Assembly: GCF_004001045.1 (NCBI RefSeq)
Contig: NZ_BIMK01000007.1
Location: 62,001 to 126,000, forward strand
Direction: 5' to 3'
DNA length: 64,000 bases
Source of the DNA: Paenibacillus chibensis
GTDB lineage: Bacteria > Bacillota > Bacilli > Paenibacillales > Paenibacillaceae
Position 1 is the stretch's first letter. Every line of letters starts with the position of its first letter. The position numbers were made by a program, and so were the translations under genes. This document shows, piece by piece, positions 45,437 to 53,973 of the stretch. A model generated the notes under the pieces. It had not been told where the DNA came from. It searched no databases and saw only the letters and a list, made by a program, of their open reading frames with translations.

Positions 45437-46534
45437 TCACCTCGCATAACGTGATAGATTAAGTAAAATGCCAAGAGCCGTCAGCATCAGCGTAAGCGAT
45501 GAGCCGCCATAGCTGATCAGCGGCAGCGTAATGCCCGTAACCGGCATAAGCCCGATCACGACGCCAATGTTGATAATCACCTGGACCGCAACCATGCCGA
45601 CGATCCCAACCGCAAGCAGGCTGCCGAAACGGTCGGGAATCGTCATCGCTACACGCATGCCCCGCCATACCAGAATCAAAAATAGCAACAGCACAATCAA
45701 CCCGCCAATGAAGCCCAGCTCTTCGGCCAAAATAGAAAATATGAAATCCGTCTGAGGTTCCGGAACATAGCTGTACTTCTGACGGCTCATTCCGAGACCC
45801 AGACCGCCAAGCCCTCCCGGGCCGATGGCATAAAGAGATTGAATGATTTGATAGCCTGCCCCCAAAGGATCAGACCAAGGATCCAGAAAAGCGGTAATCC
45901 GCTTCAAACGGTAAGGCGCCGCTAAAATAAGTCCGACAAACCCGGCTGCCCCGGCAAGCCCCAGCATCCCCAAATGTCTCAGACGAGCGCCGGCCGTAAA
46001 TACGATCATCATCGCAGCCCCCATCATGACCGTTCCGGTTCCGAGATCGGGCTGCAGCATGATGAGGCCGAATGCCAGTCCCATCAGACCCAGCGGCGGC
46101 ATGAGGCCTTTGCCGAAGGACGTAATGTCCCACTCCTCGCTGCTCAGCCATTTGGAGAGGAACAGAATCATCCCGAGCTTCATAAACTCGGAGGGCTGAA
46201 TGCCAAAGGAGCTGATGCCAAGCCAGCTTCGCGCACCTCCGCGTACAACCCCGACTACCGGAATCAATACGATAACCAGCAGGGCGAAGCAGACGATCAA
46301 GGCGATGTTCGCATATTTTTTCCATACGCGAAAATCGATGCTTGCCGTAAAAAACATGGCAACGAGTCCCAGGACGGCAAACAGCAGCTGACGTTTTACG
46401 AAATAAAAAGAATCACCATAATCGTGAAAGGCCAGCACCGAGCCGGCGCTGTACACCATGACCATGCCGATTGTGAGCAAACCCATAATGCAGAGAAAAA
46501 GCCACAAATCCGGCGCCGGGCGTGTCTTGTTCAT
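45437..46534 (-). CDS. spoVE: SpoVE/FtsW-type SEDS glycosyltransferase
   Basis: A 365-residue protein with about ten membrane helices. SEDS motifs GDSFYFVKRQL near the start, ASIDFRVWKK, LIMLQPDLGTGTVM and YGGSSLTLMLTALGILLNL are present. It polymerises lipid II with a partner class B PBP. In Bacillus the copy at this place, SpoVE, makes the spore cortex with SpoVD, encoded five genes upstream here; in many Paenibacilli it may double as FtsW. Confidence 0.9.
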   Translation of the reverse strand: MNKTRPAPDLWLFLCIMGLLTIGMVMVYSAGSVLAFHDYGDSFYFVKRQLLFAVLGLVAMFFTASIDFRVWKKYANIALIVCFALLVIVLIPVVGVVRGGARSWLGISSFGIQPSEFMKLGMILFLSKWLSSEEWDITSFGKGLMPPLGLMGLAFGLIMLQPDLGTGTVMMGAAMMIVFTAGARLRHLGMLGLAGAAGFVGLILAAPYRLKRITAFLDPWSDPLGAGYQIIQSLYAIGPGGLGGLGLGMSRQKYSYVPEPQTDFIFSILAEELGFIGGLIVLLLFLILVWRGMRVAMTIPDRFGSLLAVGIVGMVAVQVIINIGVVIGLMPVTGITLPLISYGGSSLTLMLTALGILLNLSRYAR

Positions 46535-46582
46535 GAAGAGGCCACCTTTTGCAAAAAAGTAGGGGCTTATCCACCCCCCTAC

Positions 46583-48004
46583 TTAAAGATTATGCACCGC
46601 CTCTTTAAAAATGCGTCCACGCTCCTCATAAGAGGCAAACATATCCCAGCTGGCGCAAGCGGGAGAAAGAAGCACGATATCCCCTGGCTCTGCGGCGGCT
46701 GCGGCTTCCTTTACGGCAGCGCGAAGCGTGTCGGCGGCGTCCTCTTCATTATCGACGACGACAATGTGCTTTAATCCGGCCATTTCCGACACCTTGGCAA
46801 TTTTTTGCGCCGTTTGGCCCAAAGCCACGACAGCCTTGACCCGTTCGGACAGCACCGGCAGCAGCTCCATATAATCCGAACCGCGGTCGAGGCCGCCGGC
46901 AATCAATACGATTGGCTGATGGAAGGAAGTCAAAGCCATGGTGGTTGCTTTGGAATTGGTCGCTTTGGAATTGTTGTAAAAAGCGACGCCGTGAAGATCC
47001 ATTACATATTCCAAACGATGCTCCACACCGTGGAAGGAGGACAATGGACCGCTCAAGCGATCGACAGACGCGCCGGCAGCAATGGAAATGGCGCAGGCGG
47101 CCGCCGCGTTTGCGATGTTAAAGCGACCTGGAATACCGACTTCCTCCACAGGGATGATATCTGTAACCCGCCCTTGCTCGTCACGATATACGATTTTTCG
47201 AGGAAGGTTATCCTCTGTATCCGCAACATAAGGGGGGGTGACATAAACGCCTTCTACCAGTTCTTCGTTTGTCGAAAAAGGCAGCAGCTTGGCCTTGATA
47301 TAAGGTACCAGCTCGCGGCAGGTCGAATCATCCCAATTGAGGACTGCGGTATCTCCTTCTCCCATATTGGCAAACATTTTGGCTTTGGAAGCCACATAGT
47401 CTTCCATGCCTCCATGATAATCCAGATGCGTTTCCGCCACATTCAGCAAACAACCGATCCGGGGTCTGAATTCCTCAGTCCCTTTCAGCTGGAAGCTGCT
47501 CAGCTCCGTAACCATCCAATTGCCGGCATCGGCATTTTGGGCAGCTTCGCAAAGCGGAGTCCCGATATTCCCGGCCACGATGGGACGCATCCCGGCTTCT
47601 TCCAGTATGTTCCCTACCCATGTCGTCGTTGTCGTCTTGCCGTTGGAACCTGTAATCCCAATAATGGGGGCGCTGCAGATATGATAGGCGACCTCCACCT
47701 CGGTCACGACTTCGATTCCCAGCTCCAGCGCCTTTTGCACAGGCTGAACCTTGTATGGGATACCCGGATTTTTAACAAGCAGAGAAATACCGGGATGAAC
47801 CAGATGATCCGGGTGTCCGCCGCAAATGACGGTGATTCCCAGCGACTCCAGTTCCCCGGCTTCGGGACATTGATCTCTGTCTTTCTGATCGTTAACCGTT
47901 ACAATCGCACCATAGCTGTGCAGCACTTTGGCGACTTGTACACCGCTCTTGGCCAAACCCAGCACGATGACTTCGTGATCCCTGTAAGACTCTGGATGCT
48001 TCAT
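46583..48004 (-). CDS. murD: UDP-MurNAc-L-Ala:D-Glu ligase
   Basis: A 473-residue ATP-dependent ligase. N-terminal EVIVLGLAKSGVQVAKVL binds the UDP substrate; the P loop is GITGSNGKTTTTTWVGNILE; the C-terminal domain has IAGGLDRGSDYMELLPVL and LLSPACASWDMF. It adds D-glutamate in the cytoplasm. It lies 3 bp downstream of mraY. Confidence 0.97.
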   Translation of the reverse strand: MKHPESYRDHEVIVLGLAKSGVQVAKVLHSYGAIVTVNDQKDRDQCPEAGELESLGITVICGGHPDHLVHPGISLLVKNPGIPYKVQPVQKALELGIEVVTEVEVAYHICSAPIIGITGSNGKTTTTTWVGNILEEAGMRPIVAGNIGTPLCEAAQNADAGNWMVTELSSFQLKGTEEFRPRIGCLLNVAETHLDYHGGMEDYVASKAKMFANMGEGDTAVLNWDDSTCRELVPYIKAKLLPFSTNEELVEGVYVTPPYVADTEDNLPRKIVYRDEQGRVTDIIPVEEVGIPGRFNIANAAAACAISIAAGASVDRLSGPLSSFHGVEHRLEYVMDLHGVAFYNNSKATNSKATTMALTSFHQPIVLIAGGLDRGSDYMELLPVLSERVKAVVALGQTAQKIAKVSEMAGLKHIVVVDNEEDAADTLRAAVKEAAAAAEPGDIVLLSPACASWDMFASYEERGRIFKEAVHNL

Positions 48005-48007
48005 CTT

Positions 48008-48973
48008 CTACAACCCCTTGTTCAAGTAAAGTCCAATACCCGCCAGGACGATGCCCACGGCCCAAAACGTAATGACGACGCGCCATTCGGTCCAACCGGA
48101 CAGCTCAAAGTGATGGTGGATCGGACTCATTTTAAATATCCGCTTGCCTCTTGTTTTAAAAGAAGCGACCTGAAGGACGACAGACAGCATTTCGATAACG
48201 AATACGCCGCCGATGACGAGGAACAGCAGCTCGCTTTTCGTTACGATCGCGATCGCCCCGATAGCGCCGCCGATGCCGAGCGATCCCGTATCGCCCATGA
48301 ATACTTTGGCCGGATGCGCATTGAATACCAGAAAACCAAGCACCGCTCCGATCATGGCAGCAGCACATACCGCTGCGGACAGCGAAGTCGCCTGCATGGC
48401 CACGAGCGCGAACGCTGCAAACGCGATGGCACTGACACCCGAGAGCAGTCCGTCCAAACCGTCCGTGAAATTCACTGCGTTGCTGATCGCAAGCATCATG
48501 ACCACGATAAACGGATAATAGAACCAGCCGCCCCAGTCAAAGGACCAGGAAGTGCCGGGGACGTGAATCGCCGTGCTGTGACCGTTCTGAATAAGCAGCA
48601 CGCACATGATGGCGGAAAAGAGCAGCTGGCCGATCAGCTTCTGACGCGCGGTCAGTCCAAGCGAGCGCTTGAATACGATTTTGATATAATCATCGAGGAA
48701 TCCGATGAGACCAAAGCCGAGTGTTGCGACAAGCAAAACATAAAAATCCGTATTTATGACTGAAAATTTCAAGAAAGATAACGTAAACGCCAAAATAATC
48801 ACAACGCCGCCCATCGTGGGCGTACCGGCCTTTTTCAAGTGGCTCTGCGGTCCGTCATCACGTACCTGCTGTCCAAATTTCATGCGCCTCAAAAGCGGAA
48901 TAAGCAGCGGAGCCGCAATGACAGCCAGAATAAAAGAAACCCCTATAGTAAGCAGCAATAATTGATAGTCCAT
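48008..48973 (-). CDS. mraY: MraY, phospho-MurNAc-pentapeptide transferase
   Basis: A 321-residue membrane enzyme with about ten helices. The motifs GTPTMGG, FGLIGFLDDYIKIV, NAVNFTDGLDGL with the catalytic Asp cluster, and SPIHHHFELSGWTEW are present. It joins the UDP-MurNAc-pentapeptide to undecaprenyl phosphate to make lipid I. Confidence 0.97.
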   Translation of the reverse strand: MDYQLLLLTIGVSFILAVIAAPLLIPLLRRMKFGQQVRDDGPQSHLKKAGTPTMGGVVIILAFTLSFLKFSVINTDFYVLLVATLGFGLIGFLDDYIKIVFKRSLGLTARQKLIGQLLFSAIMCVLLIQNGHSTAIHVPGTSWSFDWGGWFYYPFIVVMMLAISNAVNFTDGLDGLLSGVSAIAFAAFALVAMQATSLSAAVCAAAMIGAVLGFLVFNAHPAKVFMGDTGSLGIGGAIGAIAIVTKSELLFLVIGGVFVIEMLSVVLQVASFKTRGKRIFKMSPIHHHFELSGWTEWRVVITFWAVGIVLAGIGLYLNKGL

Positions 48974-48994
48974 GGATTCACCCCCTCCGTATGT

Positions 48995-50401
48995 TTAGTT
49001 ATGCAAGTCTTCTTTGACAAGAGCATCCACGATTTCTTCCATTTTCATACCGCGCGACGCTTTAATCAGAACGATATCCTTGGGATTCACCTGACCGGCG
49101 AGATGGGAAGCCAATTCCTTTTTATCTGAAAAATGATACACGGGCAGCTCCGGACGTTTGATCCGTGCAGCCTTCGCCGCCTCTTCCGATAGCGTTCCAT
49201 ACGTATAGAGCATATCCACTTTGCCGTCAGCCGCGTATTCGCCGACTTCCGCATGGAATTCGCGTTCCTTCGGTCCGAGCTCCAGCATGTCCCCGAGCAC
49301 GGCGATTTTATGGCGATGGCCTTTCAGGCTGTCCAGCACATCGATCGCCGCTTTCATGGATAATGGACTGGCATTATAGGCGTCGTTCAACAGCGTCAAG
49401 CCGCTCGGAGCCGTGATTTGCTCGATGCGCATGCCCGTCAGCTGCAAGCTTGAGAGCCCCTCGGTGATTTTGTCCTCGCTGATGCCAAAATAGCTTGCTA
49501 CGCCAAGCGCGGCCAGGCAGTTGATCACGTTATGCTGACCCAACAGAGGCAGCTCGAGACCTTTATCCGGATGTAGATGCGAAGTGAAAATAATGCCTTT
49601 ACTGTGGAACATCATGCCCGTCGGATAGTCGTTGTTTATGTTCTGATCCATTCCGAAGGTAAACGTCTTAAGCCCTTCAGGCTTCACGGTATCCGGCTCG
49701 CCGAGCACAAGTGGAATCAGCGGCTCGTCACCGTGGTAAATCAGCAAACCGCCAGGCTGCATCCCGCTGATGATTTCCAGCTTGGCGCGGGCAATTTCAT
49801 GCCTCGATCCGAGCTGCAGCAGGTGGGCTTCGCCGATATTGGTGATCACGGCCACCTCCGGACCCGCGATGGCTGACAAGGTCTCGATCTCATGGCGTCC
49901 GCTCATGCCCATCTCCAGCACGGCAATTTCCGTATCCGCCGGCATGTCGAGAATCGTCAGCGGGAGTCCGATATGATTGTTGAAGTTCCCTCCGGTCTTA
50001 TGAACCTTAAAGGTGGTTCCAAGCAATGCGTACACCATATCCTTCGTCGTCGTCTTGCCGTTGCTGCCCGTAATTCCGACGACGCGGCAGCCGACTTCAG
50101 CCAGATAGGCTTTAGCCAATGCCTGCAGCGCAATAAGCGTGGCCTCGACGACAATTACAGGACCTTCAGGCGGTACACCGCGATCCCGCTGCCAAAGAAC
50201 GCCGCAAGCACCGCCTTCAAGCGCGGCAGCAGCATAAGCGTGGCCGTCGAATTTCTCTCCTACGAGCGGAACGAACAATCTGCCGCTGACCAGCTTGCGG
50301 GAGTCCGTAAAGACGCCGTTCATCCGTATATCATAATCATGGTCATGTAGCAGGCTTCCCCCGCACATGACCGCTACTTCGCCGAGCTTTTTCGTAATCA
50401 C
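48995..50401 (-). CDS. murF: UDP-MurNAc-tripeptide:D-Ala-D-Ala ligase
   Basis: A 468-residue ligase, GTG start overlapping the murE stop (GTGA). The P loop VVGITGSNGKTTTKDMVYAL, LEMGMSGRHEIETLSAIA and NDAYNASPLSMKAAIDVL motifs are present. It adds D-Ala-D-Ala. Part of the murE-murF-mraY-murD run. Confidence 0.97.
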   Translation of the reverse strand: MITKKLGEVAVMCGGSLLHDHDYDIRMNGVFTDSRKLVSGRLFVPLVGEKFDGHAYAAAALEGGACGVLWQRDRGVPPEGPVIVVEATLIALQALAKAYLAEVGCRVVGITGSNGKTTTKDMVYALLGTTFKVHKTGGNFNNHIGLPLTILDMPADTEIAVLEMGMSGRHEIETLSAIAGPEVAVITNIGEAHLLQLGSRHEIARAKLEIISGMQPGGLLIYHGDEPLIPLVLGEPDTVKPEGLKTFTFGMDQNINNDYPTGMMFHSKGIIFTSHLHPDKGLELPLLGQHNVINCLAALGVASYFGISEDKITEGLSSLQLTGMRIEQITAPSGLTLLNDAYNASPLSMKAAIDVLDSLKGHRHKIAVLGDMLELGPKEREFHAEVGEYAADGKVDMLYTYGTLSEEAAKAARIKRPELPVYHFSDKKELASHLAGQVNPKDIVLIKASRGMKMEEIVDALVKEDLHN

Positions 50402-51885
50402 TTGTTCATACCCCTTATCGCTTCTTTAGCCACGATCCGGTCATCAAAATCATGTTTCGTATGGCCGAGGATTTGATATGTTTCATGACCTTTCCCCGCA
50501 ATCAATACTACATCGTCCGGGCTTGCCATTTCAATAGCCTTTTGTATGGCTGCCCGCCGGTCCACGATCAGCTGATATTTGTCTTCCGGAACGGAATCCT
50601 CCAAGAGACCTGCCTCGATGTCCTTCAGAATCAGATCCGGATCCTCGGTGCGCGGGTTATCAGATGTCACCATGACCAAATCACTGTATTTGGCCGCTAT
50701 TTTGCCCATGATTGGACGTTTGGTGCGGTCGCGGTCGCCTCCGCAGCCGAAAACGGTGATCACCCGGCCCTTGGCAAACTCATTCACGGTCTTCAGCACA
50801 TTTTCAAGACCATCAGGCGTATGGGCGTAGTCCACGATAACCGCAAACGGCTGGCCCTCATCGACGGATTCGACCCGGCCGTCGACGCCAGGCACCGATT
50901 CAAGGCTTTGCTTGATGCTGTCCAGCTCCAGTCCCTCGAGCAGTCCCGCCGTAATTGCAGCCAGAGCATTGTATACATTGAATTTGCCGACCATTCTAAG
51001 CTGGATGTCCGCACTGCCTTTGAACGTGTCCACATGGAAATGCGTTCCCTGCGCGGTGATGGAGATTTCCGATGCGCGGACATCGGCCTTTTCGTCCAAA
51101 CCGTATGTAATGACTTCGGCGGCAGTGACCTTGGCAAAATATTGCGATGCTTCGTCATCGAGATTCAGCACAGCGTATTTGCGCTGACTTTTTTGATGAG
51201 AGAATTTATTGCCGAGCCGCGAGAAGAAAAGGCCTTTTGCCGCTCTGTATTCTTCCATCGATTTATGATAGTCCAGGTGATCCTGCGTCAAATTCGTGAA
51301 AATTGCCGTGCGGAAATCCGTGCCTTTAACACGCCCCTGTTCCAGTGCATGAGAGGAAACCTCCATGACGCAGCATTGCACGCCACCCGCCGACATATCG
51401 TCGAGGGAACGCTGCAGCTCCAACGCTTCCGGCGTTGTACCGGACATCGGAAACGTGCGGCCGCCATAGCGCATTTGAATGGTTCCGATCAGTCCGGTAT
51501 TCACCCCATGGTCATTCATCATTTTTTCGATCAGGTACGTCGTGGTCGTTTTCCCGTTGGTACCCGTCACGCCGATCATCTTCATATGCGAGCTCGGAGA
51601 TCCGAAGAACGCGTCCGCCATTACCGCCATCGCGTAGCGGCTGTCTTTGACGATCACCTGCGGAAGATCGATATCGAGCTGGCGCTCGACGACGAGCGCT
51701 GCCGCTCCTTGTTCAGCTGCCTTTAGGGCATAATCATGTCCATCCACGGTATATCCGGGTAGACAGATAAACAGGTCGCCCGGAGCTACCTTGCGCGAGT
51801 CGGTCTGAAGACCGGTGATGGTAATATCCCCGTTTCCTATGATTTGTGCAATTGTTAGTGTTGAAGCCAACTCGTTCAGTTTCAT
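50398..51885 (-). CDS. murE: MurE, meso-diaminopimelate-adding ligase
   Basis: A 495-residue ligase. The P loop MIGVTGTNGKTTTTYLIEKM and the DNPRTEDP motif are clear. The DNPR box is the accepted sign of meso-diaminopimelate rather than lysine as third residue. This fits the dapL gene at 23-24 kb. It follows spoVD by 51 bp. Confidence 0.97.
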   Translation of the reverse strand: MKLNELASTLTIAQIIGNGDITITGLQTDSRKVAPGDLFICLPGYTVDGHDYALKAAEQGAAALVVERQLDIDLPQVIVKDSRYAMAVMADAFFGSPSSHMKMIGVTGTNGKTTTTYLIEKMMNDHGVNTGLIGTIQMRYGGRTFPMSGTTPEALELQRSLDDMSAGGVQCCVMEVSSHALEQGRVKGTDFRTAIFTNLTQDHLDYHKSMEEYRAAKGLFFSRLGNKFSHQKSQRKYAVLNLDDEASQYFAKVTAAEVITYGLDEKADVRASEISITAQGTHFHVDTFKGSADIQLRMVGKFNVYNALAAITAGLLEGLELDSIKQSLESVPGVDGRVESVDEGQPFAVIVDYAHTPDGLENVLKTVNEFAKGRVITVFGCGGDRDRTKRPIMGKIAAKYSDLVMVTSDNPRTEDPDLILKDIEAGLLEDSVPEDKYQLIVDRRAAIQKAIEMASPDDVVLIAGKGHETYQILGHTKHDFDDRIVAKEAIRGMNK

Positions 51886-51936
51886 AACTTATCCCTCGCT
51901 CTAGTTCTATTATCGTCCATTGCTGCGATTTAAGTC

Positions 51937-53889
51937 TTAATCCGGTGCTTTATTTGAATCCGTAGGCTCGGGATCAGCGCCCATATAAATGCGGATGGTC
52001 GAGCCCCGTTCCACGCGGCTTCCCGCTTTGGGCGCCTGGCTGATCACCGTATTGCCGGTACCGGACTTCGCCAGCATGAAGTTCATGTTCATATCCTCGT
52101 ACAAGTCCTGAACGGTAGCGCCGACCAGATCGGGAACGGTCACGATCGGCGTGTCGCCATACTTATATACCTTGGGCAGCTGATCCTTGCGCGGAGGTAC
52201 GTTCAGCACCTGAAGGGAATCCTTCAAAATGTTCTGTACGATCGGCGCAGCAACAACGCCCCCGAATTGAATGCCTGCAGGATTATCCACTGCGGTATAT
52301 ACCACGATCTGAGGATCATCCGCCGGGGCAAAGGCAATAAACGAAACGATATGCTCCGTTGCGGAATAACGTCCGTTGACGACGATCTGCGCTGTACCGG
52401 TTTTGCCGCCGACGCGATATCCGTCAATGAAGGCAGGCCGGCCGGTACCGTTCGCCACGACGCTTTCGAGCGCTTCCCGGACTTGCTTGGATGTTTCTTC
52501 CGAAATCACCTGTCTGACAAGCTGCGGCTTATTCTCACTCACGGTTTCGCCCGTGTCGGGATTAACCCATGCCTTGGCTACATACGGCTTATATAGTTTA
52601 CCGCCGTTGATCGCAGCCGATACCGCTGCCACCTGCTGAATCGGGGTCACCGATACGCCCTGTCCGAAAGCAGTGGTGGCCAGTTCCACCGGACCTACCT
52701 GGGACGGCTTGAACAGGATTCCGTTTTCCTCTCCGTTCAAATCGATCCCGGTTTTGGAACCAAAGCCGAAATCGCGGATATACTTGAACAGCGTATCTTT
52801 TCCTAAGCGGTTACCGAGCGTGACGAATCCCGGGTTGCAGGAGTTTTCCACCACCTGCAGGAATGTTTCACTGCCGTGACCGCCCCGCTTCCAGCATTTC
52901 AAGTTTGCTCCGCCGATTTTAATATAACCCGGATCATAAAATTGCTCGTTCTTGAGATCCACCTTCTTTTCCTGCAGCGCCGCGGCAAGGGTAATGATTT
53001 TAAAGGTCGAACCTGGCTCATACGTCATCCAGATGGGCAGGTTGCGATTGTATACTTCCGCTGCGTACTCCTTATAATTGCCCGGTTCGTATCCGGGCCT
53101 GCTTGCCATGGCGTAAATTTCTCCCGTCTTGGGATTCATGGCGATAGACCAGGCGCCTCTGGCCTGATATTGAACCATCGCTTGATCAAGCTCGCGTTCC
53201 ATAATCGATTGAATGGATTTGTCGATCGTCAGCTCCAGATTGAGCCCATCCTTCGGAGCGTCGTATTTCTCCGACGAACCCGGCATGAGGCGCCCCCCTG
53301 CATCTGACAGATAGGAGATGCTGCCGTTGATCCCCTGAAGCATGCTGTCGTATTTCTGCTCAACGCCAGTCAGGCCCTGATTGTCGATCCCGGTAAAGCC
53401 AAGAATATGACTCGCGAGATCCCCATAAGGATAATACCTCTTATTGTCCTCTGCAACAACGATACCCGGCAGATTTAAATCACGAATTTTCTGAGCAAGC
53501 TCCATCGTAATTTTGCGTCCACCGGGCTGAAGTTTTACGTTTGATTGCTTTTTGGTAATCGTCGCTTTGATTTTCTCTTCCGTCATGCCGAGCAGCGGTG
53601 CCAGCAGCCGGGCCGTTTTGTCCGGATCCTTGATCTGTACGGGAACGGCCATAATCGTCGGTGAACTGATGTTGTAGGCGAGCGCAGTACCGTTGCGGTC
53701 CTGAATTTCTCCCCTTTTGGCCGTGGAGGGAATCTCCCTGCGCCAGTTCTCCTCCGCTTTGGCGGACAGCTCCGCTCCCTTGCCCAACTGAACATATGCG
53801 AGCCTTACTATTATAGCAACAAACAGCAAGCAAAGTACGAGCAAGCTCGCCAGAAGTCTCCGTCTGCGCGTCACGTTCGAAACCTTCAC
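51937..53889 (-). CDS. spoVD: SpoVD, sporulation-specific class B penicillin-binding protein
   Basis: A 650-residue protein, GTG start after AGGGAGGAATTAGA. One N-terminal helix (RLLASLLVLCLLFVAIIVRL), a dimerisation domain, the transpeptidase with STFK (EPGSTFKIITLAAA), SCN (VENSCNPGF) and KTGTAQ motifs, and one C-terminal PASTA repeat (VTVPDLVGATVQDLYEDMNM). It cross-links cortex peptidoglycan with SpoVE. It is the second of two neighbouring class B PBPs; the single PASTA repeat and position match SpoVD. Confidence 0.93.
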   Translation of the reverse strand: MKVSNVTRRRRLLASLLVLCLLFVAIIVRLAYVQLGKGAELSAKAEENWRREIPSTAKRGEIQDRNGTALAYNISSPTIMAVPVQIKDPDKTARLLAPLLGMTEEKIKATITKKQSNVKLQPGGRKITMELAQKIRDLNLPGIVVAEDNKRYYPYGDLASHILGFTGIDNQGLTGVEQKYDSMLQGINGSISYLSDAGGRLMPGSSEKYDAPKDGLNLELTIDKSIQSIMERELDQAMVQYQARGAWSIAMNPKTGEIYAMASRPGYEPGNYKEYAAEVYNRNLPIWMTYEPGSTFKIITLAAALQEKKVDLKNEQFYDPGYIKIGGANLKCWKRGGHGSETFLQVVENSCNPGFVTLGNRLGKDTLFKYIRDFGFGSKTGIDLNGEENGILFKPSQVGPVELATTAFGQGVSVTPIQQVAAVSAAINGGKLYKPYVAKAWVNPDTGETVSENKPQLVRQVISEETSKQVREALESVVANGTGRPAFIDGYRVGGKTGTAQIVVNGRYSATEHIVSFIAFAPADDPQIVVYTAVDNPAGIQFGGVVAAPIVQNILKDSLQVLNVPPRKDQLPKVYKYGDTPIVTVPDLVGATVQDLYEDMNMNFMLAKSGTGNTVISQAPKAGSRVERGSTIRIYMGADPEPTDSNKAPD

Positions 53890-53973
53890 TCTAATTCCTC
53901 CCTGCTTATCCTGAAATCATGACCGTTATTCCTATCATGGTATTCGGGACAAACAGGGGATAGAACAAGCTGT

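Noticed and set aside
46805..48763. Long 652-codon open frame on the plus strand
   Set aside because: Antisense to murD and mraY; composition is typical of a complement shadow.
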